From positions 42,886 to 106,885 of the forward strand of contig CAYNEY010000016.1 of the NCBI GenBank assembly GCA_964396375.1: DNA of 64,000 nucleotides, written 5' to 3'. The position numbers were made by a program, and so were the translations under genes. The notes under the pieces were generated by a model. It was given only the letters and a program-made list of their open reading frames with translations, was not told the origin of the DNA and did not search any database. The first letter of the stretch is position 1. The number at the start of each line of letters is the position of its first letter. Origin of the DNA: FEN-1139 sp964396375. GTDB taxonomy: Bacteria; Myxococcota_A; Polyangia; Polyangiales; Polyangiaceae. This document shows, piece after piece, positions 24,470-32,865 of this stretch.

Positions 24470-26014
24470 ATGGCACGCGCGCCTATGGACGGATCCAAGC
24501 TGAAGGAGCTACTCGACCGAACACGAGCAGGCGGTAAGGAGCGCTACCACCAGAAAAACGCGGAGCAAAGTAAGCTCTTTGCGCGTGTACGACTGGCAAA
24601 TCTCCTCGATGAAGGCTCCTTCGTCGAAGATGGTGCGCTGGCCAACTGCCGTGATCCCGAGCTGCCTGCTGACGGTGTGATCACCGGATTGGGCCGCGTC
24701 GGTGGGCGGCCCGTGGCGGTGATGGCCAACGATTCGACGGTGAAGGCCGGCTCCTGGGGGGCGCGGACCGTGGAGAAGATCCTGCGCATCCAGGAGAACG
24801 CCCTCCGTCATCGGGTGCCCTTGGTGTATTTGGTCGATTCGGCGGGGGCACGCATCACCGATCAGTTGGAGATGTTTCCGGGCCGCCGCGGCGCGGGAAG
24901 GATCTTCAAGAACCAGGTAACCATGAGCGGCGTCCTGCCGCAGCTCTGCCTACTCTTCGGGCCTTCGGCGGCCGGCGGCGCCTACATCCCAGCATTTTGT
25001 GACGTGGTGGTGATGGTGGAGAAGAACGCCAGCATGTATCTCGGTTCACCGCGGATGGCACAGATGGTGATCGGCGAGAAGACCACCCTCGAGGAGATGG
25101 GGGGCGCGGCGATGCACACTCAGATCTCCGGTTGCGCCGATGTGTTGGTGTCGAGTGAGGAGGAAGCACTAGATTGGGCGAAGCACTACCTCTCGATGAT
25201 GCCGGAGCATGCGGAGGTGCCACCACCGCGCACCGAACCCGCCGCACCGAACCCTTTGGCGCGTCCGCTCGAGCAGGTGATCATCGCGGATGAGAACAAG
25301 CCCTTCGACATGCGCGAAGTGCTGGATACCATCCTGGATGAGGGGAGTTTTCTCGAACTCAAGGCCCGCTTTGCGCGCGAGATCATCACCGGCCTCGGCC
25401 GTCTGTCAGGTGAAGTGGTCGGGGTGGTGGCGAATCAACCGGCGGTCTTGGGGGGCGTCTTGTTCGTCGACAGTGCCGACAAGGCAGCACGCTTCATCTC
25501 GCTGTGCGATGCCTTTGGGATCCCTCTTCTGTTCCTGGCGGATGTCCCCGGTTTCATGATCGGGAGTCGGGTGGAGCGCCAAGGAATCATCCGTGCCGGG
25601 GCCAAGATGATCGCTGCGGTGAGCGACGCCAGTGTGCCAAAGCTTTCGGTGGTGGTGCGCAAGGCCTACGGAGCGGGGCTGTACGCGATGTGCGGACCAG
25701 CCTTCGATCCCGATGCTTGCCTGGCCCTTCCCACCGCCAGCATCGCGGTGATGGGGCCGCAGGCTGCTGTGAATGCCGTTTACTACAACCGGATCATGGA
25801 GACGCCCGAAGGCGAGGAGCGCGAGCGCCTGGTGGAGCAGTTGCGAGCGGACTATCGCGAAGATGTGGATCTGGAGAAGATGGGCAGTGAGCTCGTGGTT
25901 GACGATGTGGTGCCGTTCGAGCGTCTGCGCCACGATCTGGTGGAGCGTCTCCGGTTCGCGGTGCGTGAAGCTCGGGGCCGGGCCCGGCGTCGCCACCTCG
26001 TGATGCCGATGTAG
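24470..26014 (+). CDS. Acyl-CoA carboxylase carboxyltransferase (beta) subunit
   Basis: The 514-residue product has the paired crotonase-like domains of biotin-dependent carboxyltransferases. The N domain includes PLVYLVDSAGARI and GPSAAGGAYIPA; the C domain includes FLADVPGFMIG, VVRKAYGAG and AVMGPQAAV. Length and motifs fit the propionyl-/methylcrotonyl-/acyl-CoA carboxylase beta family, which transfers carboxyl from carboxybiotin to an acyl-CoA; the substrate cannot be fixed by eye. It is the first core-like gene right of the element. No biotin carboxylase partner is in the window. Met6 is an alternative start. Confidence 0.9.
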   Translation: MARAPMDGSKLKELLDRTRAGGKERYHQKNAEQSKLFARVRLANLLDEGSFVEDGALANCRDPELPADGVITGLGRVGGRPVAVMANDSTVKAGSWGARTVEKILRIQENALRHRVPLVYLVDSAGARITDQLEMFPGRRGAGRIFKNQVTMSGVLPQLCLLFGPSAAGGAYIPAFCDVVVMVEKNASMYLGSPRMAQMVIGEKTTLEEMGGAAMHTQISGCADVLVSSEEEALDWAKHYLSMMPEHAEVPPPRTEPAAPNPLARPLEQVIIADENKPFDMREVLDTILDEGSFLELKARFAREIITGLGRLSGEVVGVVANQPAVLGGVLFVDSADKAARFISLCDAFGIPLLFLADVPGFMIGSRVERQGIIRAGAKMIAAVSDASVPKLSVVVRKAYGAGLYAMCGPAFDPDACLALPTASIAVMGPQAAVNAVYYNRIMETPEGEERERLVEQLRADYREDVDLEKMGSELVVDDVVPFERLRHDLVERLRFAVREARGRARRRHLVMPM

Positions 26015-26092
26015 GCCGGCAAATCCGAAGTTCGCTCGGAAATTCGGGGGAGCCTGGTTGCGCCCTGCCGAAGACGGTGATCTATTGGGACG

Positions 26093-28558
26093 ATGCGGAG
26101 AACGCTCACATCCAGGGTCGGTGCGTGCTTGGTCTTCGGGCTCTGCGGGGTCGCGCAGGCCGAGCTCGATCTCGGGAAGCTCATCGAGCAGTCCCAGTCC
26201 ATCACCGACCCTTTGGCGCGTCTTGTGCCGTTCGCGCGCCGAGTCGACGCGCGCATTCCCGTCATCGTGCGGGGGCCGGCTGGGCTCGTCGAGCCGCCAG
26301 AAGGGCTGAGACAGCTCTCCTCGGGAGGCTTCGCCGGAGCACTCTCACCCGACCAGCTGTTGGTGCTGGTGGCGGCCGAGCCGGGCCTTCGCGTGGTCTG
26401 GACGCCCCCGAAGCGTCCTCTCTTGGATCGCGCCATACCAGATGTCCGTGCTGACTTGGCTCACACCGGGCGAGGGCTTCGGGGTGCGGGGGTGGTGGTG
26501 GGGTTGGTCGACACCGGGGTGGATATCACCCACGGCGATCTCCGGAATGCCGACGGCTCGACCCGCCTCGCCTGGTTGTTGGATCTGTCGGCGCCACCAA
26601 CCGGAGTACATGCGGAGCTCGAAGAGCAGTTCTTGTGCTCCGATCCCAGCGGGGGCTGTGCGATCTACTCGGCGACCGAACTCGACGCGCTGCTCACGGA
26701 CCAAGATGCGGGCAATGAGCCCTCCGATCCGTACGGACACGGCACCCATGTCTTGTCGCTCGCCGCCGGGAATGGACTTGCCAGTGGAACACCAAGCTTC
26801 GTCGGAGTGGCCCCCGAAGCTACCATCATCGCCGTGCGTGCGACCCGCGATGACGGTGGCGGCGTCGACGACCCCGACATCATCAGCGCGGTGGAGTTCA
26901 TCTTCGATCGCGCTCAGGCATTGGGGTTGCCCGCGGTGGTGAACCTGAGTCTAGGGGGTGATTTCGGAGCGCATGACGGCACTTCCGAGCTCGAGCGAGC
27001 ACTCTCGGGACTGGTCGGTGATGAGATCCCGGGTCGGGCGATTGTCGTCGCGGGAGGCAATAGCGGGTCGTTGTACACCGGGCTCGAGCCTTTCCCCGAT
27101 CCGATCGGGATCCACTCCGTGGTGCATGTGCCGCCAAAGACCACCGTACGTATCCCGGTTCTGATTGGCGCGAGCGCCCTGCCCAGCGAGACCAGTCGCG
27201 CGTACGGCTGGATCTCCTCGCGCCCAGGCGATCTCTTCGAGATCGCCCTCGAGACCGACGACGCCGACTGGATCGACTACACTGGATTTGGCGGACAGCG
27301 CGAGGGGGTAGAGCAGGATGGCATGACCGCCTACCTGTACAACGGCATCACCGAGAGCGACGATCTGAGCTCGGTGGAGCATCAGGGGGCTGCATTCATC
27401 ATCGAGGGACGTTTCCCCACCGAGCAGGTGGTGTGGCTGAAGCTCCGCGGCCGCGCCACCGCCTCACTGTGGGTGCAGGGCGAGCTTGGGCTCGATCCGG
27501 CGTACGGCGGCACGGGCGTGCTGCTCTCGGGAGCTCAACGCGAAGGAACGGTGACGATCCCTGCCACCGCACCGCAGTTGATTGCGGTGGGCGCCACGCT
27601 AAATCGCCTCACTTGGACGGATTTTGCCGGCACCGAACAGTCCCTCGCGCAGGATTTGGTCTTCGGTGCGCCTGGGGAGCTGATGACCTTCAGCTCCGCT
27701 GGCCCGAACGCCATCAATGATCTGAAGCCCAACATCGTGGCCCCCGGGGGCTTCGTGGCCGGAGCGCTCTCTGGCGCGGTCGATCCCCGCACCGACTCCG
27801 GCGCCGAAGGGATGTTTGCCGACCCAGGTTACTGCAGCGTCTCCGATATTGGCTGTCTCTTGGTCGACGACAGCCACGGCCTTTCGCTCGGGACCTCGAT
27901 GGCGTCTCCTATCGTCGCGGGCGCCGTAGCCCTACTTCTCGAGCAGCAACCGGGACTCACGCAGAGCGAGATCCGAACCGCCCTCGAGGCCGGCGCCGCC
28001 CCGACGGTCTCGACCTATGCCTCCTACGCGCAGACTGGGGCCGGGATGCTGGATGTCGAGGGTGCGCTCAATGTCCTCGACGAGGCTCAGAGTGGGATCG
28101 AGCCCGCTTCCGAAACGAGCTTTCTCTCACTCTCCAAGGCCTTCGCGCAACCCGACGCTGATTGGCCCATCGAAGGCATGCTTCACCTCCGTGACGCTGA
28201 CAATCTGCCAGTGGATGTCGAGGATGACCGCCTAGAAATCAGAGTACAGAACGGTGAGGTCGTGCAAGAACTCGAGCGGGCGGCGCTTGGGTTCTATCGC
28301 TTCGCGGTCAGCGCCCATAACGGGAGTGGAACGCGCCAGCTGGTGATCGAGGTCCGAGTCGATGGGGCTGCGCTCCTTCGGGCTACCCTCGAGATCGCCG
28401 TCGATGCTGCCACGTTCCGCGGTGGCGTGGTGGCGAGCCGCGGCTGCTCGCTCGGTGCGCCCGTGTCTGGCGCGCCGAGCGGATGGCTTGTGCCGCTGGT
28501 TGGTTTGGCAGTTGTGCTCGCCCGACGCCGGGTCAGCGCTTGGCTTTCTCGGCGTTGA
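26093..28558 (+). CDS. Secreted subtilisin-like (S8) serine protease with MYXO-CTERM-like tail
   Basis: The 821-residue product starts with a signal peptide (MRRTLTSRVGACLVFGLCGVA). The S8 catalytic triad is clear: Asp in GLVDTGVDITHGD, His in YGHGTHVLSLAAG and Ser in GTSMASPIVAGAVALL; the oxyanion Asn is probably in VVAGGNSGS. A long insertion separates His and Ser. A C-terminal beta-rich region ends in a Cys (RGCSLG), a hydrophobic segment (WLVPLVGLAVVLA) and RRR, which matches a MYXO-CTERM-type sorting tag. It is likely exported and anchored or processed at the cell surface. It converges with the next gene, overlapping it by 26 bases. Confidence 0.9.
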   Translation: MRRTLTSRVGACLVFGLCGVAQAELDLGKLIEQSQSITDPLARLVPFARRVDARIPVIVRGPAGLVEPPEGLRQLSSGGFAGALSPDQLLVLVAAEPGLRVVWTPPKRPLLDRAIPDVRADLAHTGRGLRGAGVVVGLVDTGVDITHGDLRNADGSTRLAWLLDLSAPPTGVHAELEEQFLCSDPSGGCAIYSATELDALLTDQDAGNEPSDPYGHGTHVLSLAAGNGLASGTPSFVGVAPEATIIAVRATRDDGGGVDDPDIISAVEFIFDRAQALGLPAVVNLSLGGDFGAHDGTSELERALSGLVGDEIPGRAIVVAGGNSGSLYTGLEPFPDPIGIHSVVHVPPKTTVRIPVLIGASALPSETSRAYGWISSRPGDLFEIALETDDADWIDYTGFGGQREGVEQDGMTAYLYNGITESDDLSSVEHQGAAFIIEGRFPTEQVVWLKLRGRATASLWVQGELGLDPAYGGTGVLLSGAQREGTVTIPATAPQLIAVGATLNRLTWTDFAGTEQSLAQDLVFGAPGELMTFSSAGPNAINDLKPNIVAPGGFVAGALSGAVDPRTDSGAEGMFADPGYCSVSDIGCLLVDDSHGLSLGTSMASPIVAGAVALLLEQQPGLTQSEIRTALEAGAAPTVSTYASYAQTGAGMLDVEGALNVLDEAQSGIEPASETSFLSLSKAFAQPDADWPIEGMLHLRDADNLPVDVEDDRLEIRVQNGEVVQELERAALGFYRFAVSAHNGSGTRQLVIEVRVDGAALLRATLEIAVDAATFRGGVVASRGCSLGAPVSGAPSGWLVPLVGLAVVLARRRVSAWLSRR

Positions 28559-29228
28559 GCAGCCCGAGTTTGGCCTCGTAGACCACACGCCCCAGCTCCG
28601 GATCCTGAACCACGATTTGGTACTCGTTCGGCGTCTCGATCACGATCTCACTCGGAACATGCGCCCAGGGCGCGGTGCCCTTGTCTTTGCCTGTGGGCTT
28701 GAGGGTCACACTGGTGGCCGAGTCCTTGGTGAACTCCACGGGCACCCGATGCAGGTAGGCAAGCGCACTGCCCTTTTGACGGATGACCAACCACCACCAC
28801 TGGCCCTTGTCGTCCTGCATGAAATGATAGCCGTCGGCCTCGACCCGGCGCCGCGCGGCAGCCATGCAGGCCCCACGCTTCTCGGCGTTGTTGCCGGCCT
28901 TGGCATCACACTCCTTTTCGGCTTTCGCCTTTGCGTCCGACTCGTTGAAGGAGAACATGAAGACCACCTCTGGCGCGGTGACCCGGCTCTGAGCCGTGCG
29001 GGTGATGGCGGGCTCCTCGGTCTTGGGCTCCTCCTTGGGAGTCGACGCGGCCTCCTCCTTCTTTGCCTCGTCCTTCTTGGTCGGTGTGACCGCCTCACTG
29101 TCGGCCGTGGTCCCTTCACCTTCCTTCACATCGCCGGCCGTCTCGGGGTTGGGGGCGCTGCCTCCGCAGCTGGCTAGGATGAGGGAGAGGGAGAGGGTGA
29201 GGAACGGAACGACGATCGGCGTACGCAT
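28533..29228 (-). CDS. Lipoprotein of unknown function
   Basis: The start at 29228 is chosen because it has GAGGGAAAGC upstream and begins a lipoprotein signal (MRTPIVVPFLTLSLSLILASC, lipobox LASC). A Lys/Glu/Thr-rich linker follows and then a ~150-residue domain containing VVFMFSFNESDAKAK, Cys pairs and GYHFMQDDKGQWWWLV. No family is recognised. Predicted to be anchored in the outer or inner membrane facing the periplasm. The 3' end overlaps the S8 protease gene by 26 bases on the opposite strand. Confidence 0.75.
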   Translation of the reverse strand: MRTPIVVPFLTLSLSLILASCGGSAPNPETAGDVKEGEGTTADSEAVTPTKKDEAKKEEAASTPKEEPKTEEPAITRTAQSRVTAPEVVFMFSFNESDAKAKAEKECDAKAGNNAEKRGACMAAARRRVEADGYHFMQDDKGQWWWLVIRQKGSALAYLHRVPVEFTKDSATSVTLKPTGKDKGTAPWAHVPSEIVIETPNEYQIVVQDPELGRVVYEAKLGLLNAEKAKR

Positions 29229-29377
29229 GCTTTCCCTCTTAGTGGTGTTCAACGGGCGATTCAAGGGTTTGGGCAGAGCGAGGCCCACCCCATCTTCATG
29301 TGAGCCGATGTATGCAGAGAGCGGCGTGTGTGCGACTGCTCTCCCCTGAATCCCCCAAACGCGGGCCAGGAAACGTG

Positions 29378-29383
29378 TATAAT
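29378..29383 (+). promoter_or_regulatory. Candidate -10 box upstream of the Cys-repeat lipoprotein
   Basis: A perfect TATAAT stands 72 bases before the ATG at 29455 in otherwise GC-rich sequence. The matching -35 is poor, so an activator or another sigma factor may be involved. Confidence 0.4.
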
Positions 29384-29454
29384 TGGGGTTTGTGTCTCGG
29401 CCGTTCACACCGCAGCCGAAGGATCAAACGAACCTCCACCTCCACGGTGCCACG

Positions 29455-31552
29455 ATGAAGCTAGCATCCCCTTTGCTCTCCACACTGTTGGCTCTGCACC
29501 TCGTTCTCGGCTGCTCGAGTTCGACCAAGAAGGATGGACCGAGCGGTGCGGGAGGGCCCACCGCGGGCGATTCCGGTACCGCGGGTGCCGATGGAGCGGG
29601 TGATGGAGGCCGTGCCACACAGACGAGCGGGGGGAGTACGGGGCAGGCCGGTGCCGCTGAGGAGGCGGGTAGGGCGGGAACACCAGCCCTGGGTGGTGCA
29701 ACGGGTGAGGCTGGCGTTGGCAACCAAGCCGGGGCCCAGGCTGGCAACGCGGGTGCGGCTCTCGGCGAGGGAGGCTCCTCGACGGCGAGCGGAGGGCACG
29801 CGGAAGCCGGCGCGGCAGGCAGCGGGGAGGCGGGGGCGACAGCGGTTGGGACCGGCGGTGCAAGTGCAGGTGCGGCGGGCCTTGGTGAGAGTGCGGGTGG
29901 TGCGGGGGAGGTCGGCGGTGCGACGCACGGGGGCGCCGCGAGTGCGGGTGAGGCTGGTCTGGGCGACGCGGGAACGGCTGGTCTGGGCGACGCGGGAACG
30001 GCTGGTCTCGGGGGGGGGGCCGCTGGGGTTGGAGGCCAGGCGGGGGCCGATGGGGTTGGTGGTGCTCCGCTCTGTCTCGGCTACGGCGCAACGTGCGACT
30101 TTCACGCCGAGTGCTGCTCGCAGATCTGCGATCTCGAGAGCAGAACCTGCGGTTCTTCGGTCACCGCCTGCGCCATCTCCGGCGCCACCTGCACCGCTCC
30201 CACGGAGTGTTGCAGTTTGAGCTGTGTCGAGGGGGTGTGCGCCGAGGCGCAGTGTCGCTCGGATGGCGAGGACTGCACGGAGCCGGCCGAGTGCTGCAGT
30301 CAGCAGTGTGATGGCACCTGTGTGCCGCTCAACCTCGAGTGCGCTACGGCAGGCAACACCTGTGGTGACGACGCCGAGTGCTGCTCCTCGCTCTGCTCAG
30401 AAAACGCCTGCGCGATTGGCGCTTCGTTCTGTATTCAGGAGGGGGACATCTGCGCGCGTCCGACCGACTGCTGCACGGGGGTGTGTTCAGGATGGCTCAC
30501 CGAGGGTGACATTGGGGTCTGCGGTCCGCCTCTCAGCGTGAGCGCGAGCTGTACTGGTGTGGAGGGGACGGTGTGTGCGGATTGCGGTGCATGCTGCAGC
30601 AGGCTCTGTGCACCATACGCGCCGACGGGTGTCGACATCTGCCAGCCCGCCAGTGGCTGCCGCCTGACCGGCGAGCTCTGCTCTCGCAATGAAGACTGCT
30701 GTGGTGGCGATGTCACCTCCGGGCTTCCAGGAGCTGGCAACGGCGAATGCATGATCCCGGAGGGGTCGAGTATTGGGCGCTGCGGCAACGGGACTTCTTG
30801 CACGCCGCAGGGGGATCGCTGTCATCACAAGGATGCAAGCTGGTGTGGGCCTTCGACCTCGGCGCCCAACAACTGCTGCTCTGGCGTCGGAAACTCCGGC
30901 GAGTGTCAGCTTGATACCTTGGGGGTGCCGCGCTGCAACGGTCTCGGGGACATCTGCCGGATAGAGGGTGAGACCTGCGCCTCGGCCGATGATTGCTGCA
31001 ATGAGATGCCTTGTGTCCCTGATGAGCAAGGGATCTTGCACTGTGGCGGTAGTGAGTGTGTGGAGGATGGTGACAACTGCACCATCAATGGTGACTGTTG
31101 TCGTGGGCTCACCTGCATTCGTGCGCTTGGTTCGATGACCGGGACCTGCGGGACCGACGAGCCTCCCGGCGTCGGCGGAGCGACAGGCCAAGGTGGTGCC
31201 GGTCAAGGTGGCGCCGGTCAAGGTGGTGCCGGTCAAGGTGGTGCCGGTCAAGGTGGTGCCGGTCAAGGTGGTGCCGGTCAAGNNNNNNNNNNNNNNNNNN
31301 NNNNNNNNNNNNNNNNNNNNNNNNNNNNNNNNNNNNNNNNNNNNNNNNNNNNNNNNNNNNNNNNNNNNNNNNNNNNNNNNNNGTGGCGCCGGTCAAGGTG
31401 GCGCCGGTCAAGGTGGCGCCGGTCAAGGTGGCGCACCAGGTGTCGGTGGGGCCACCGCTTGCGCCCAATACGGGCAGCGGTGTGAGGAGGCCTCTGACTG
31501 TTGCAATGAGATCCCGTGCACCAACGGCCTCTGCAAGTATCCGGTCGAATAG
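29455..31552 (+). CDS. Gly/Ala-rich lipoprotein with Cys-rich repeats, interrupted by assembly gap
   Basis: The ATG at 29455 begins a lipoprotein signal (MKLASPLLSTLLALHLVLGC). About 170 residues of Gly/Ala/Ser/Glu-rich linker follow. Next comes a tandem series of Cys-rich units with the pattern C..x..ECCS..C..C (for example GATCDFHAECCSQIC and GEDCTEPAECCSQQC), each ~30-45 residues, probably small disulfide-stabilised modules. Then there is a GGAGQ repeat encoded by a 15-base tandem repeat, broken by 100 Ns. The frame changes across the Ns only because the gap length is arbitrary. After the gap GGAGQ resumes, followed by one last Cys unit ending CKYPVE. Probably a surface-anchored extended protein. 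Confidence 0.75.
31188..31437. repeat. 15-bp tandem repeat encoding GGAGQ
   Basis: Units of the form GGTGCCGGTCAAGGT (with T/C variation) repeat on both sides of the gap. Near-identical copies explain why the assembly failed here; the true number is unknown. Confidence 0.9.
31283..31382. other. Assembly gap (100 N)
   Basis: A run of exactly 100 Ns, the conventional placeholder for a gap of unknown size, inside the GGAGQ repeat. Confidence 0.98.
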
Positions 31553-31569
31553 GCCACAAGGAGCGAAGC

Positions 31570-32865
31570 ATGCGATCGATTATCAGACAAGAGCTCTGGC
31601 GGTTGGCCCTGACGGGTCTTGTGGCCTCGATGATCTCGTCGTGTGGCAGCCAACCACGCGGCGCGGGCTCAGAGGATGATGAGGTCGACGGTGGCGCCGC
31701 GGGGGACTCAGGCGGTGAGGCGGGTACTCCGGCCCATTCTGGGCGCAGCGGCCAAACTGGTGATGCGGGCTCCTCCTCCGTGGGCGAGGGCGGTGCCTTC
31801 GGGACAGGGGGCGAACCAATCGTCTCCCTCGCAGGGGCCGCGGGTTCGGAGACCTGTGGTGAGACCGCTCTCACGTCACGACAGCGGCCCGTCAATCTGG
31901 TGATCCTGCTCGATCGTTCGGGGAGTATGCTCCGGGAGTACACCACTGGTGAGGGCGTGACTCGCTGGGATACGGTGAGGGAGGCCCTTAGAACGACCTT
32001 GAGCACCCTACAAGGTCCTATCTCCGCGGGGCTCAAGCTCTTTCCAGACAATGATCTGGTGGAGACCTGTTCGGTGACCGAGACCTCCCTCGAGGTGCCG
32101 GTCCAGAGGCTCGACCAAGCGGTTGATGCCATCGACGCGGCGATTGCCGAGGCCGTGCCGAGCGGAGGCACGCCCATGTCGGCGGGGCTCGACGCCGTGG
32201 CCAGCTACTTCTCGTCGGAGGCGGGGTCAACGCTGATCGGAGATCGGGTGATCCTGCTGGCCACCGACGGTGCCCCGAACTGCAATGACGAAGCGAGCTG
32301 TGAGTTGTCCCAGTGCGTCACCAACATCGAGCAGGGCATCGACACGATCAACCTTTGTGAAGGCTCTGGTGCGCTGGCGATGGATTGTCTCGATCCGGAG
32401 AGGACCGCGGCGAGCATCGAAGCGTTGTGGCAAGAGGGGGGGCAAGCCAGCCTGGCGCGCACGATCGTGATGGGGATCCCGGGCTCGGACAAACCAGCCT
32501 ATACGGCGATCCTCGACCAACTGGGCGCCCTCGGAGGGCTCCCCAATCCTGAGGCTGAGCTCGACTATTTCCCGGTCGACTCGTCCACGGGTCTCGACGG
32601 TTTGACGGCCACGCTCGAAAACATCACCCGCGAGCTGATCGTGAGCTGCGTGCTCGAACTCACCAGCGAGCCCCCGGATCCGAGGCTGCTCAACGTGACC
32701 GTCGACGGAAGAACCGTGCCCCAATCGGGTGCGGATGGTTGGGTACTCGATGCCGCGAGCGATCCAATGACCATTACCCTGCTTGGGACGACCTGCGAGG
32801 GGCTTCGGGTCGACGGTGCCGAGAACATCACCGTTACTTACGGGTGCCCGACCATCATTCGCTGA
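31570..32865 (+). CDS. VWA-domain lipoprotein
   Basis: The ATG at 31570 has AAGGAG upstream. The 431-residue product has a lipoprotein signal (lipobox ISSC), a Gly/Ser/Glu-rich linker and a von Willebrand A domain from residue ~105. Its metal site is visible as ILLDRSGSM (DxSxS), SGGTPMSAG and LLATDGAPNC. VWA domains with an intact MIDAS bind ligands through a divalent cation. A late beta-sandwich-like part (VTVDGRTVPQSG...) follows. It lies 17 bases after the Cys-repeat lipoprotein gene, and both are probably exported to the surface together. Confidence 0.85.
   Translation: MRSIIRQELWRLALTGLVASMISSCGSQPRGAGSEDDEVDGGAAGDSGGEAGTPAHSGRSGQTGDAGSSSVGEGGAFGTGGEPIVSLAGAAGSETCGETALTSRQRPVNLVILLDRSGSMLREYTTGEGVTRWDTVREALRTTLSTLQGPISAGLKLFPDNDLVETCSVTETSLEVPVQRLDQAVDAIDAAIAEAVPSGGTPMSAGLDAVASYFSSEAGSTLIGDRVILLATDGAPNCNDEASCELSQCVTNIEQGIDTINLCEGSGALAMDCLDPERTAASIEALWQEGGQASLARTIVMGIPGSDKPAYTAILDQLGALGGLPNPEAELDYFPVDSSTGLDGLTATLENITRELIVSCVLELTSEPPDPRLLNVTVDGRTVPQSGADGWVLDAASDPMTITLLGTTCEGLRVDGAENITVTYGCPTIIR

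Noticed and set aside
29405..30105. Long minus-strand ORFs across the Gly/Ala-rich linker
   Set aside because: They are the mirror of GC-rich repetitive coding sequence and give Pro/Arg/His-rich nonsense.
31188..31437. CRISPR-like array
   Set aside because: The repeats are contiguous 15-base units in frame within a protein gene, with no spacers.
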